A stretch of DNA of 64,000 nt from Litomosoides sigmodontis (lineage: Eukaryota > Nematoda > Chromadorea > Rhabditida > Onchocercidae): NCBI GenBank assembly GCA_963070105.1, contig OY718808.1, positions 496,001 to 560,000 on the forward strand. The letters are read 5' to 3'. The stretch's first letter is position 1. Each line of letters starts with the position of its first letter. The notes under the pieces were generated by a model, which worked only from the letters and a program-made list of their open reading frames with translations, was not told the origin of the DNA and ran no database searches. A program made the position numbers and the translations under genes. Below are positions 41,501 through 53,870 of the stretch, one piece after another.

Positions 41501-43060
41501 TTGCATTTTAAATGAAACAAAGAGATGAGATGAATTTCTCATCCTTCGAATATTCAAGAATTATGATCAATTTCATTCGTTTTGAAAATTTGTCGTGTTC
41601 TGAGAAAAGTCCATCAGATGCTTCATAGCAGCAAGGATTTGCATTTTCCAAAATAATTCAAAGATATCAATTACTATGCTGCCCCTTGCTAGGAAACGAG
41701 AAATGGAATCATTCAATTACAGAAACTTTTGTTGAAATTTTCCACCATCGAAAAGTTTCAGTCGAAGTGTCGGAGATGAAAGATGAAAAGCAAAGACGCA
41801 GAAGCGGTGGCTTTGCTATTATTGGGTTATCCAATAAGCTTCGCATTTCACACTAAAATAATCCTTGCATTCATAGTTCCGCAAAATCGTCTATTACTAA
41901 ATTGCTTTTTTAATAAATTTGAATTTCAGATGTAAAATTCAATATTATTCTTCTTGTGCAATTGTCTGATTTTTAATTTCCACTTGAACTGTGCCACTCG
42001 AAATTTAATTGATATAATTCAGACTTTTAACTAATTCTGTTTTCGTTTTACATTCTTCAAAAAAGAGAAAAATTTTCATAGTTGCTTGAAAAATAGGAAA
42101 ATTTGTTATTGAAGTTAAGGCAAGCAACAAAATGGTATTGAAATTAAATAAATTGAACGCCGAAGTGGGGGATAATTTGCGCCGCAGCACCGACAAAAGA
42201 TTTCTAAAATTACTTCGTAGCTATGTGCGCAATTAAATTATTTTAGCCGTTATTAGCCACTTCAATTTTCGTTGAGGTAGAAAGGTTCATTACTGGCTAC
42301 GTGGGATAGATTTATCTATCGGCTCTGCCACATGCACGACATCTTCAACCACTTCATTGCTTTGTATTTTCCGCTTCAATTTCCACCAACCACTTCAGGC
42401 ATGTCAAATTAATGCATTTTCAAAATCATTTTTTATTTATTCACACGTCTGGAAAACCTTTTTCTTCCTCTTATTGTTTTCTTGCTGACACGTTTATTTT
42501 GGATTATCACGTATCTCCGTGAGCTCTGCTTTACACCTAATTCTTCATTGCAATAAATGCTTTAAAAGATTTGCGAATCTTTTTTTCCATTAACATTCCC
42601 TTCCACAAGAACCAATTTGGTTTAAAATAAAATGAGTAGTTATCAAAGTTGGGAACTTTTTTTTATTAAGCCAACCGAATTAAGCCTCGTAAATGTCTTG
42701 CGAGAAGGTCTACTCATCTCAGAAGCTAATAACTACGCTTATTCATTAGCTTGCATGTCAAGGCCTAATTAATTAGCGAATTAATGATGATGATTACTTG
42801 AAGATATGTTACTTATGCATCAAAATAATATAAGTCAACAAGTACTAACCAAAATTGATTACTATTAATTTGGTCTAAAAATACTATCAAAAAGTACTAC
42901 TTATTAATCCATGCTGCATTATTTTGCGTCAGATATGCTGCAAACGCTTACGTGTTTCGTGCCATTTGCAAAGAAGTGTCATTAGTTCACTAATTTCTGA
43001 CACTGATCTTCGGCCACGTTATCTTTCAGCCGTTGTTCGACGTCTCAGATTTTAAGGAGA
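38523..43060. other. Intergenic region between the DM gene and the GPCR gene
   Basis: A short GA tract lies at 39465-39480. A plus-strand frame from 39035 (RINALRETFHEDFEIFLKQK) looks protein-like but has no convincing splice sites. Nothing else is supportable. Confidence 0.4.
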
Positions 43061-45353
43061 ATGAATGTGACGGAAGTGATGACCTGTAAGTGATGACCTG
43101 CGTGACGGACATGGAGAAAGCAGTCACTGAGTTATTCTACCATTAATTGTCATTTTTCGCTTATGCGGCAATGTCCTCTCATTGGTAACGATCTTTCATT
43201 CACGCCTAAGAGAGGTAAAACACTTCACTGCTCTCTTTTCATTCACCGAAGTGAAGGACAAACAGAACTCTTTGATTAAAATTGCGAATTTTGGTGTTTT
43301 GAACTACATGCTTTACGTTCCCTTTGTTACGTGCTTACACGTGCGTGCGCACACGTTACAAAGTTAATTGTAACAAACAAAGTTGATGTTGAGTACGGGA
43401 GAAAGTAAGGCAAAATAAGACCGAACAACGGCAAATAGTAGAAATTAGAATTAGCAAGTGCGTTATTAATTAATGTAGAATTTCATTGAAAATATTGTGA
43501 ATTTTGCTAATTGTGAAAGAATGATAACTCTTATGTAAGATTCTCTGGCCTTGACCTTCATCCTGAAATTATGCAGAAGTGAATTACAGGTGTCGGCGAA
43601 TCTATATTTGTTAATGCTTAGGACAGCAGATAACGTCTTTCTACTTGTCTTATTGCTGATTCTGTTCAAGCTAGATTTTATTACATATTACTTCTGTGTT
43701 GCCATCGAATATGTTTTACCAGCGTCCTTCTACGTCAGCAGTTGGTCCGTTGCCGTACTTACCATTGAGCGGTACCCGGCAATCGCGTCTCCTCTGAGAC
43801 ATGCCAGGGTTATTCTTTCCGTAAACTGAAGTCGTAACAACCAAGACTTCTCTCTCCACTAATTTCTATCAAACTTTCAGCGGTAATAACTCTTTTAACC
43901 GTAATGATTGTTTCAATGGGACATCGACTTTTAAGACAATCACAATATGGCGCAACTGTGCAATACTCAAATTTATTGATCAAAAACAGTTAATATTTTA
44001 CAGTATAGGCATTTGGACCGCTGGAAATTGATTTTATTTTGGTGAAACAGCCATCCTCTACCGCTTATTTTCAATTTAATTCAATTCATGTCACTGATAC
44101 CGTACAATGATGAGAATGATCCGCAATATCCTAATATATGGAAATGCGTGCCATGTGACCGTAGCTTTCAGGTTACTTGCTTTATGCTATTTTATATTAA
44201 AATTAAAATTTGATCTTTTATTTGTTCGAGACAATTGATGGACACATAAACAAATAAATGGCTGTTTTGATAAAAGAAAAGCTTAGTTGATCAGTTCATC
44301 GAAGTTAGCTAATTAGAGCAAGTATTTCAATTAGGAAAAAAATTACATGAATTAAGTTGCATTATTTAGATATTGCCTCTACTACTCCTATACATAAAAC
44401 TAGAAAATTATTTGCCAATTCATTTTCAAGTAAAGTAATAAATTGATTAATTTATTTCTTTTAATTTTTAAAAAGTAACATAAAGATCGTTGTTGAAGTT
44501 GTCGACGTGATATTGTGCTAGGTGGCGCTATGTCTTTGTGTAGTTTTATTGAATTTACTCGTTGCCGGAAAAGTGAAACGTGGTTTCACGCACGAACTTA
44601 ATCGATCACACTCAAATAGCAATTCCATTCGACGACGTCACGGCTCAGCTATGTTCGTTTTGCGTCTTTTTTCTTCATAATAAATACTGCATGAAATCAC
44701 ATTTTTAAGGGGAATTATGCTGAGGTGGACAATTCATAAAATTTAAAAATGTGTTTTTCTGGAAAGATTGTATACAATTGCATTTTAAAAGAGCGCAAAT
44801 TTAAAAAAATATATATTTAAAAAATATGTAATGCAAAAGAGCTATGCAATTTTATGGACACTGTTAGCATTATCATATCATTTCCAGGATACTGTTGGTG
44901 GTACCAGTAGTGTGCATGTTGTTAAATACGCCATTTCATCTGTTACGAATAGCAGATACGATAGCGTTGTACGTCTTCAAAAGTAACAAACTCTCGATCG
45001 TTGCTGGCTTAAATGGTACTCTTACGATATTCCTGTACAACACCGCCCATTACCTGTATTATATCAATTTCACACGTGATGCCGTTGTTTATGCATTTTC
45101 CAGGTGTGTCCATTTTTCACTCATTCACAAACTTTCCTAAAATTTACAATCTCTTTTCTGTGTGAGTTTTTTCTCCTCAAATAAATTTCATTTCAGTTCA
45201 AATTTTCGGAGAATGGCTGTGATTGTGTGGCGTCAAATAATACTCTCGCATAGCGGAAAGATTCAAAGAGTAACAAATGAGCGATATCGTAACGATGGCT
45301 GTCGACTGTCAAAACTAACCGGTGAAAATATCTTCATTATGCAGTTGCAGTAA
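43061..45353 (+). CDS. Class A (rhodopsin-type) GPCR, probable peptide receptor, 334 aa
   Basis: Eight phase-consistent exons: 43061-43085, 43132-43214, 43590-43808, 43936-43988, 44051-44171, 44522-44652, 44888-45103, 45197-45353; 1005 coding bases. The N-terminus is only about eight residues (MNVTEVMT, one possible N-glycosylation site). TM1 carries GN (LCGNVLSLVTIF); TM2 reads LMLRTADNVFLLVLLL; TM3 starts with the conserved Cys and ends VLTIERY, the DRY-box equivalent. The second extracellular loop holds WKCVPC. TM5 ends VVLLNLLVAGKVKRGF; TM6 reads LLVVPVVCMLLNTPFHLLRI with the expected Pro; TM7 ends YYINFTRDAVVYAFS|SNFRR, a divergent NPxxY. The pattern suggests the invertebrate FMRFamide-receptor-like group; the ligand is not predicted. 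Exon 4 (TTTTAAG acceptor, 53 bases) is the least certain; without it exons 3 and 5 are out of phase. Confidence 0.85.
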
Positions 45354-45885
45354 TGCTTATCTAGTATTTTTATCAACGAGTAGCTTTTGAAAATTTTATT
45401 TGAGATGTCGACTTACAGATATCAGGTCGTCTAGAAGCATTTGGTAAAGTTTTTGTAACTTCGAAATACAAATGAGAATTTACGAAATACTTGAAAAGTA
45501 AAAGGATTCTCAAATTCTCAGTGCATTTGTAAAAGTCTGATAAATTTATTTGCTATGCGAAATATTAGGATGACTGCTTCACTGCAAGATGTACTTCATT
45601 TTGAACAGTTGAAACAATCAGCGCGGCATACTCAAAAATCCAACAAATGTGCGAAATCAAAGAACATAATTTGTTAAATTTACATTTAAAATGAAATAAG
45701 TAAATGTCTGTTAATTGTGGCACTTCTGAAAAAGTAAATTAGAGAGAAAAGCGAAAGAAACGAAATTACTGAGAAAAACCGTCGTTGTTATTTTGTTCTA
45801 AATTTAAATTTCAAATTTACATTTCTTCTTTAATGAAGTTCATCAGACGAGCAATCGGTGCTCTCATTTCATTCATATATACGTA

Positions 45886-45886
45886 T

Positions 45887-45918
<32 letters not shown>
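45886..45918 (+). repeat. (GA)n tract
   Basis: AG repeat with one AAA interruption. Confidence 0.95.
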
Positions 45919-46808
45919 CTCTTTAATAGAAACAACATTTGTCAAACATTTATTTCAAATTTATTGCAGCAAATTAGCGCCATGCAAAAGGAGGGGGGCA
46001 AGTTGAAATTACAGTACCAATGACCATCGCTCGTCGGTTAGCTCGCACTACTTTCTATTAGCTTCTTACAAAATTTACTCAAACTACTTCTAATTGAAAA
46101 TTCACGGAAACTCGTGTCGCATAAATGTTATGATCTAAGTATATTTTCATATTAGAACACTAATTAATTAGTGAACACAGATATTTTTTTTGCCGAGTAG
46201 TAGCATAAATTACGCTTGGGAAACGAATATTATACATTTTGCATGTAATGATCGACAGTAGCGTGAAGTATTTGTGAGAAATTAATAATTCGATAGAAAT
46301 GTAGAGAAGGACAATCAATTAGTAGTTAAATTTTAGTTAAAAAATAACAATGAACTGCTTTACAAAAATATATGTGTGTTATCATCACTCTGTTACATTT
46401 TTAAATTTTACTTTTTCACTTTCGAAATATTGTGTTTTCATCTCACTTTTTAGAAGTTTATTAATGAAAGGTGAGTGGTTTGAGTATTAGAAACGGTCGA
46501 ATCATACAAATAGTGCCGCACCGTTAAATGACCCAGCCAACCAACACCGTTCACACAGGCAGTCGACGGGCTATAAATGTTACGAGCATCCCTCTACAAG
46601 CTCCATCTTACCACACAGGCCTAAATCCACAAAGCATAAAAATCAGGAAAAAAATCACAATAAAGTTTATGTTCCTATGAAGTAACATTCATAGCACAAA
46701 CGTCACATTTCATTGGTTAACTTTGTTGTAAGCATTTTTTAAAGTTGAATTGAAATATAATTCTTAACTTTTATCTCTCACAAAAAAAGATTGTGCTAAT
46801 ATTGTCCC

Positions 46809-46836
46809 TTCTCTTTCTTTCTCTCTCTCTCTCTCT
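46809..46836 (+). repeat. (CT)n tract
   Basis: Pyrimidine tract, TCTTTC followed by CT units. Confidence 0.9.
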
Positions 46837-47627
46837 TTTCTTTTTGGAGTAAAAATTTGAGATGTTTATTAGTATCATTAGATGAAGCAGCAATTTTGAT
46901 ACGCTAATTATATCACTGATGCTAACATTTGATAATCAATTCTGCGTAAGGTTTTTTTAGCCTCAAACAATATCAGGTTATTTCACAAATTTCATTTCTT
47001 CTCTCCAAATTAACAACTAATTTACAATTGATTAATGGGTGATTAACAAGTTGAGTTAATGTAGTTTAATTTTCCATTTGAGCAGCAATATCACTTACCA
47101 AAGGGAAAGCCGAACAAACCTGAAATGTCCCTTTCTATTGCATTTCTTCATTTTGTACTATAAAATGATAGCTTTAAGTGAGAATGTGACGTTTTGAGAA
47201 GATTGCACGCATGCAAATTACGTTCCGATTGTATGAAAAGATAACGAACGCTAACGCCGAAATGGACGGCTACTTTTTCTTCCTTTCGTTTTTTCGCTTT
47301 TCCACATGATCGTACATTAATGAAAAGTAAATAACTTATCAGAAATCTTTCTTTTTTCCTTCGCCTTAAATCTTCCGCACTCTCTCTGTCGCTGTGTGTT
47401 TCTTTCTCTTCCACTTCGTCCAAATTTTTTATAAATTTGAAAACTTCTGCTAACCATTTACAGCGCAGAAAAAATGCTAAAAATTTTCAAACAGTTCGGC
47501 TGGTGCTTTCCTTCAATGTGAAAAGGATTTCGTTTGTACATTCATTTGCACAAAGTTGTTCGAACAATTTCAATTTTAGCATTAAGTTTACAAGAAATAT
47601 TTGGTGCAGCCTATCATTATTGTTGTC

Positions 47628-47628
<1 letters not shown>

Positions 47629-47663
<35 letters not shown>
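47629..47663 (+). repeat. (ATT)n microsatellite, about 11 units
   Basis: Pure ATT run. Poly-Leu (plus) and poly-Asn (minus) frames across it are repeat artefacts. Confidence 0.97.
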
Positions 47664-48013
47664 GTTACTATTCAAGTGGCGCTACTAAGTTACAATTGGC
47701 ATAATTCTATAAATTTCATGAAATTTTCATCTTCGTACAACGTGCCGTGCAGTTTGCTTTGTAAATGAAAAAGAAAACGAGGCGCGATTACCATTTATTT
47801 TTCTGGTTGAATAACCCAACACATCGGTGGCATCAATGAATGTCTTATCGGTACTTATTGATATTCCGATTTCCCATTTTGGCAGTAAGCTTGGAATTCA
47901 ATGATTTTCGGAGATAAAAAGCATTCATCAGTTAGCCTGAGCAAGGAAATGGACTATTGATTATTTTGTGCAAAATTAATTATTATTCTCACTTCTGTTG
48001 TAGCAAAGCTCAC

Positions 48014-48148
48014 TTCTTGTAAAGGATGGAAGTGTGAAGAGCTTCCCTCTTTAGCTTCGTTTGTTTCCACTTGCCTGCAACTGCTTGCTGCCAAGCGCTT
48101 ATGGTCTAAGCATTGGAAGTGATAGGTTTTTGGATTTGGTGCTGTCAT
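48014..48148 (-). CDS. Candidate first exon of an unidentified gene
   Basis: ATG-started, 45 codons, ending GAA|GTGAGC in phase 0. Contains NPKTYHFQCLDHKRLAASS and a Ser/His-rich end. No downstream exon was found. Supported only by composition and the donor; may be chance. Confidence 0.2.
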
Positions 48149-49218
48149 TAGCAACCATGCGTTCCTAAATTATCCAGTAAGGCGCATATCATCTCAATGA
48201 TGATTGTGGCGGAAGAAAGCGATGGGTAACTGAGCCGAGGCAGACAAGTGCCCGAGAGATTACGGAAGTAGCGGGGAAGTGCTTCCTCTCAATCTGTCCG
48301 CTTTTTCTTCCACCGATGTTGCAACGGAGGTTTTTCTGTTTTATTTCCGCAACGAAGCCTGTGAAAGTCGTCTCGCCGACATCTCAGATTCTCTCTGATT
48401 GCTCCTTCCTTTTTCTGTCATTTAGTAATTCCCACTTTTTTCCACTCGCTATCTCTTCCTTTACGGTAGGCGTAAAAAATCTTTGGAAATATCACAACAA
48501 TAAATGAAATTTCTAGTGAATAATGATGATACTGTAGTAGCAAGCATTCAGCTTGACATTCTCCACAGCTGCACCATTGTTTCCTCCTATGAAGTGGTAG
48601 GAGTGGTCGAAGCGATGGTCAGTGAAAGAAACTGAAATTTAACTGGATGTTTGTGTGAATTCTGAAAAAATGCTATGAAAAATATTCACTTTCACAAAAT
48701 TGAGCGCTCAAAATTTGGATTTGTTCGTAGTGAAATAATGTCATACTGCTTTTCCCGATTGCTTTATTCAAAGCTGTGAAAAGGAGATGAAATTGGAAAT
48801 GAAAGATTTCGAAGTGAGAAGATACTATCGTTGAAGAAAATCGCTGACATTAATTGTTAATAGAATTTTAGTTTTAGATTGAAATCGCTGGAGCGGCTTA
48901 CCTCTTCAAAATCAGTTCGAAGCAATTAAAAAATAATGCTCTGAGAGTGGCTTGCTCTGTTCCACTCTGCGAGCTTCAACTTAAATCAAAATTTTACAAT
49001 TTACACACGCAGTAGCTTGGATTGGATGAATTGATTTAGGTGATCCAACATTTTTCACGCTGCCTTTTCTATCACATAGCTAACGCTAAAATGACTTCGC
49101 AGAAGAAAAAGGAAAAGTAACGTTTCATGCATGAAGCAATACGGCAGCGAAATGTGCCTGAAATTTAAAGCGGATTCGATAATGGGTTTTTTCATTCTTA
49201 TCCCACTTTCACACTTCG

Positions 49219-49219
49219 T

Positions 49220-49253
<34 letters not shown>
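49219..49253 (+). repeat. (CT)n tract
   Basis: CT run with one TTT interruption. Confidence 0.93.
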
Positions 49254-49440
49254 GTGACGATAAATGAAATGAGAATTAATCTTTGAAGATGATACCCTAT
49301 TGGTAACACTTTATTTTCATCAATAAATTCACATCAATAGGTCAACTTTCTTCCACACCACCTTCACCATTTTCATTATTTCATCCTTTAGAAGTTTGAG
49401 CGTCCACAAGTCGCTCCACTGATAGCACTGATGGCGGTCA

Positions 49441-49600
49441 ATGGCGGTCATTGATGTTAATGGTGATAGTGCCGATGATGATGATATCGTGTGTGGGTGG
49501 AAAAGTACGCCCCTCCTCATAACATCATCATTGCTTGTTGTAGAAGGGCTTGTGCAACCGTCCACTTCAAGCGCTTCATGCCTATGCAAATTTTTTATCA
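49441..49600 (+). CDS. Candidate first exon of an unidentified gene
   Basis: ATG followed by 53 codons and a strong donor (TATCA|GTAAGT). Reads MAVIDVNGDSADDDD, then a hydrophobic stretch (LLITSSLLVVEGLV). A tandem duplication of atggcggtca just upstream creates a seven-codon upstream ORF. No partner exon found; low support. Confidence 0.22.
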
Positions 49601-49907
49601 GTAAGTACCATTATGACCTTTGCCTTATTCACCACCACTCCACTCCACGTCGCTTAAATATCAAAGATTACGATTTACCAAATACAGATTATTTCTTCCT
49701 TCTGAGGAGGATAATCTGTATTAAATGTGTTAGTTCCCATTACAGCTTAGTCTAAATTAATTTCAATTTAAATTTCTCTTTTCTCCTTAAATTACTGACA
49801 GTTTGACTTTCCTTAAGTGCCTATTCATAGGTATTCCAAACGTTAAGGAACATGTATATTAATGTTGAATTCCTCACTTCAACCATTTTATTAAGGAGTG
49901 AAAGGAG

Positions 49908-49910
49908 AAA

Positions 49911-49941
<31 letters not shown>
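49908..49941 (+). repeat. (GA)n tract
   Basis: GA-rich run with AAA interruptions. Confidence 0.93.
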
Positions 49942-51541
49942 AAAAGAAAAGCAACTTTCCTGAATAAAATAGTTTGCTACGAAATCGTTCACTTTCTCTT
50001 TCCTTTTTTGCTGCAACGATGCACTTCGAATTGATACCTTTTAACTTCCAAAAATGAAATTCTAAATCACATTTCATTTCATTTTTAATTATTTCATTAA
50101 TTAAGTTCAGACAATAGCATTGTATTCTATTTTCTAATTTATAATTTCATCCTTCAGACAAATATAACTAAAGTTAAGAAATTTTAAAGAAGAAAAAAAA
50201 ATTGATATCAACCAAGAGAAAGAGAGAAAGGGAGGAGGATGGAAGAGTTGAGAAGAAAGATTAAGGTACTATTAATTTAAAAAGCAATTGTAAGCTGTCA
50301 TACAAGAAAGGCAATAATTTTAAAAGCAAAAAGCCGCCACTATTATCTGACTATAAGAGAGAGGAAGAGAACCATGTACGGAAATGAATTATTATCGAAA
50401 ATTTTGCAACAAATATGTTTTACATAGTTGGAAGATTTTTCGTTTTTTTTTTGTTTTTGTAGCTTTCCTTTTCAGAAAATTACTTAAATTTATTTTAGCA
50501 ATTTAACAACTAAAAAATCTTGTTCCCAAATTTATCTGTTAGTATTTATAAGTGTAGAAAGTGAGTCCTAAAATAACTTCAAGCAATGAAACGAAAGCAA
50601 AGGGTTGTAGGAAAAGTTGAGAGTAAGACTCGATTATCAGTGAAAGTTTCATTTTAGGCGCATAAGCCATCTGTACCACTACCGTAACTTCACGCTTTGC
50701 TACAAAACAAAAAATAGTTTAACCTTATCTTGTGCGCCAACCGAAAAAGGGAAAAGAAAAAGGAATAATTTATGTTCTTAGGTATCGATCCGGCGAGGAG
50801 AAGAAGGATCCTACGGCACCACTCTTAATGGACGCTAACCTTTCTTTCATCTTATTTCTGCTCATCTTACCTATCTGAAAAGTCATATTTTTTTTTACAT
50901 TTATTAAAAAAATGCATTACTTTGAGCCTTAGCCGTACGTGAGATGGCCGTTAAAACGAGCGGATGACGCTCAAAATCCCGAGTGTCATAAAGTAGGCAG
51001 CTACTCAAGTCTTACTTAGCAATCTTTTCTGATCTTATCAGTAACTTCTACCAGAAGAATGTAACTGTTCTGACTTATTCTTACTAAACGTCAGAGGGTA
51101 GACTCAACGTTTTCCGTGACTCTGACACTGTAGATAAACAAATGGTAGATGTTGATTTTAATTTCCTCTAAGGGGAGAAACATAACCGTTTTCGTGTAAA
51201 GTCTCTGCAACGGCATTTCCCTAATAATTGGAAATGAAAAATGAACCGGCAAATATCAATTCCAATATTTCTGTGCACTGAATCTCGTAAAAATGTGACG
51301 AATCAACAACGCTTGAAAGAGAGGATTCTCCGGAGAGATTCACTCTGTCAGGAAAGACCAAAAGATGGGAAATGTGCAACTTTGTTCATATTTCCCCAGT
51401 AATCTAGATCATCAGTACAGAAGCTGATCGATTGCAATTTGCAGTAAGTTGAACAAAAAAGGTCACTGTCAACGTCCGAAGAGATGATGTGAGATTGGAC
51501 TGGTCATCTTCAATTCTTATATACTACAAAATTAACTGAAC
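49942..51541. other. Upstream region of the hemopexin-domain gene
   Basis: No gene recognised. A ttatata motif at about 51517-51523 is too near the ATG at 51542 for a standard TATA-driven leader, so I do not call it a promoter. Confidence 0.4.
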
Positions 51542-53870
51542 ATGTGGCTGTACAGTGCAACAATATTCATCATTTTGGCATGTTTGCTATGTGCCAGCGA
51601 TTCATTAAATACCAAAAGACGACTCAAGCAGGTACCTTTCCTAAAATTCAACTAATTAAATTTAACTTTCGCGTCAACTTCTAATTATTTGCATTTGCGT
51701 GACTTCTTAAGTGATACTAAATTAGTCAAAGCTAATTAAGTGACACATTTAAATGCAAAAACAGAATTTGAAGCTCATTTTTCCTCGTATAGACGTAAAG
51801 TGCGGGTGTACTAAGCAATACAGAAACGGAAAACGGAAACAAAATTTAAATTCAAGAAATTCATTTTAACTCCAATTTTGTTCATTGAAAATTATTACAA
51901 GAATGGAAACCATGTACCGGCAACAAGTCATCGCCGCCGTTATCGCATATCAGCAACTGATAAAGGGGAAGCTCAAGTGCCAATGAAAATACCTAAATTA
52001 TCGCGAGCGCAAAAAGTAGCACTAATTATTGCGTCAGGGCAAAATCCGTTCGAAAAAAGGCGAAAGCGAAAAGAGAAAGGTGTTTATTTCTCTTTTAACC
52101 GTTTTGCCTTCTCTAAGCATTTAATTCAGTTTGAACAGTTTTGTGCTCCTTTTGTTTTCAGGGAGGAAGCGCTCAAGGAAGACGCGAAACGTGAAACGGT
52201 ATGTGAGTAATGCATATTTGCTGTTGGATGATAGCGCTGGAGGAGAGCTGCGCTGGAAAATGATTGGGCGTGAAGTGGAGCATGGAGAGGAATCTAATGG
52301 ATTGCAGAATCTCCGCCTGGAAGCAAATGTAGAAACGACAACAGCGCCTGTCAAAACTGAACTCGCAAGCCTGTATGGGAACGGTTACTATTGGAGCGTG
52401 TCAACGTCATCGTACTGGAGGGATACGATAGCGCAGGGAACCACTGCAACGCACCGAGAGAATTCTCCCTCAATTTTCCGGCAAACAACAATCGATCATG
52501 CGTTTTGGAAACAAAATCCAAATGCTACGTCATCGACCTTCACTACCACTGCCTCGTCATCGGTTCGCGAAGCAATGTGGGACGGTAGCGAAGAGGCTAT
52601 TAGGAGGAAGTTGTACACTACGACACCCGCGCAATCACCAAAACTGCGTCAACCGCTTGCACTACCTATGAACACTTGTCCGCACCGCTTTGACGCTGTT
52701 ACACGTGGTAAACTATAATTTTAAAAGTCTGTCAAAATTCCGGATTTCCAGAAGTTACAATTGCAAACTCAAAAATTCTAGTGAGCAAACACTGAAACTT
52801 TGAACAATTTCATTTAGGTATGTGAGTTCGTCTTAATTTCAATCTGAAATTAACATTTCAAATGCTTGCAGCATTTAACGGTCGAACTTATGTATTTGCT
52901 CGTGATCGTGTCTATCAACTTTGGCGACATGATAATTTGCATCAAAAAGCATCATTTCTCGTCAATGAGATGTTCCCAAAAGGCCCACGTACGGTGACGG
53001 TTGCGTATACTAATAGTAGAAGTGGCATTACAGTACTTATCGAACATCAAACTGTTTATCGATATCGATGGAATCGAAAGAATAAAGTTTTCTACGTTAG
53101 TTTTCACATAAATGAGATGAGTGCTTCACTGCATTCCAGTTCATCCTCAATTTCAAATATGAAATTTCAAATTGTGGATGCATTTTGCAGCTTGCACGAA
53201 AGAGTCCGCAACAACTGACGAAGAAAATGCCAGTATATCCTCGTGCAGGCTTCCAATGGATCGATGGCAATCAGGTGCTCGTTGAAGTAAGTCATTTTTA
53301 GCACTTTTCATGTTTTCCTCCATCTCTCTCTCTCCCTCAACGTTCATGAAAATTCATGAGAAGTGTCCACAACAGCAATTTAAGAAATTTCTTTTTTTTA
53401 AACATGAATTTCCTATTTATCTTTTCAATTAGCAGAGGAATTTCAGGGAGAAAATTTTGCAACTTACGATGCATACTGGAATGTTGCAACATTTGCGGGT
53501 TTGACAACAAATTATTTTCCACAATTTCCACGTGACCTAATTGGATTAACGTATCAGAACGACACATTGTTCATTCTCTATACGGCTTCCAATAAAATTC
53601 AGGTAGAGGATGAGAGCTGACTGTAAACCTCTCCCTGTTATCTCCTGTTCTCAGAATGATAGATGGAAAGTTACGATATCTGTTTGTACCATTTTTAGCA
53701 CAATGCTGTCACACTTCCTCAGAGACGGAACAAAACCTGAATTACTTTCAAGTTTACATACTGTATAAAACTATAATAAATCCATTCAGATTTACGATAC
53801 GAGGAAATACCGGGTATTACAGGAATACCCCATTCAAATTGATGAATTTATCGGTTGCTACGACGGTTGA
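51542..53870 (+). CDS. Secreted hemopexin-domain protein without a protease domain, 482 aa
   Basis: Seven phase-consistent exons: 51542-51631, 51824-52079, 52162-52707, 52872-53095, 53191-53286, 53447-53602, 53790-53870; 1449 coding bases. Residues 1-19 form a signal peptide (MWLYSATIFIILACLLCASD). A strongly basic stretch follows (FEKRRKRKEKG, RKRSRKTRNVKRYV) with several furin-like sites, then a Ser/Thr-rich region of about 150 residues. The C-terminal 200 residues form a four-blade hemopexin propeller. Blade 1 is CPHRFDAVTRAFNGRTYVF; blade 2 contains VTVAYTNSRSGITVLIE; blade 3 FQWIDGNQVLVE; blade 4 LIGLTYQNDTLFILY, ending FIGC. The first and last cysteines fit the blade 1-4 disulfide. No HExxHxxGxxH zinc motif and no cysteine switch are present, so it is not a matrix metalloprotease. 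AATAAA occurs at 54159-54164. By fold, an extracellular binding or matrix protein; partner unknown. Confidence 0.85.

Larger units (their letters stand above)
45354..48013. other. Intergenic region with simple repeats
   Basis: Holds GA (45886-45918), CT (46809-46836) and ATT (47629-47663) tracts. No exon with paired splice signals was found. Confidence 0.45.

Noticed and set aside
43880..43990. TM4 exon reading VITLLTVMIVSM after TTTCAG
   Set aside because: It would need phase 1 upstream and phase 2 downstream; no donor supplies either.
43742..44051. GPCR as a pseudogene with a frame break after TM3
   Set aside because: A 53-base exon at 43936-43988 with legal splice sites restores the phase, and all later exons are intact.
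47487..47675. Poly-Asn / poly-Leu ORFs
   Set aside because: Translation of the ATT microsatellite.
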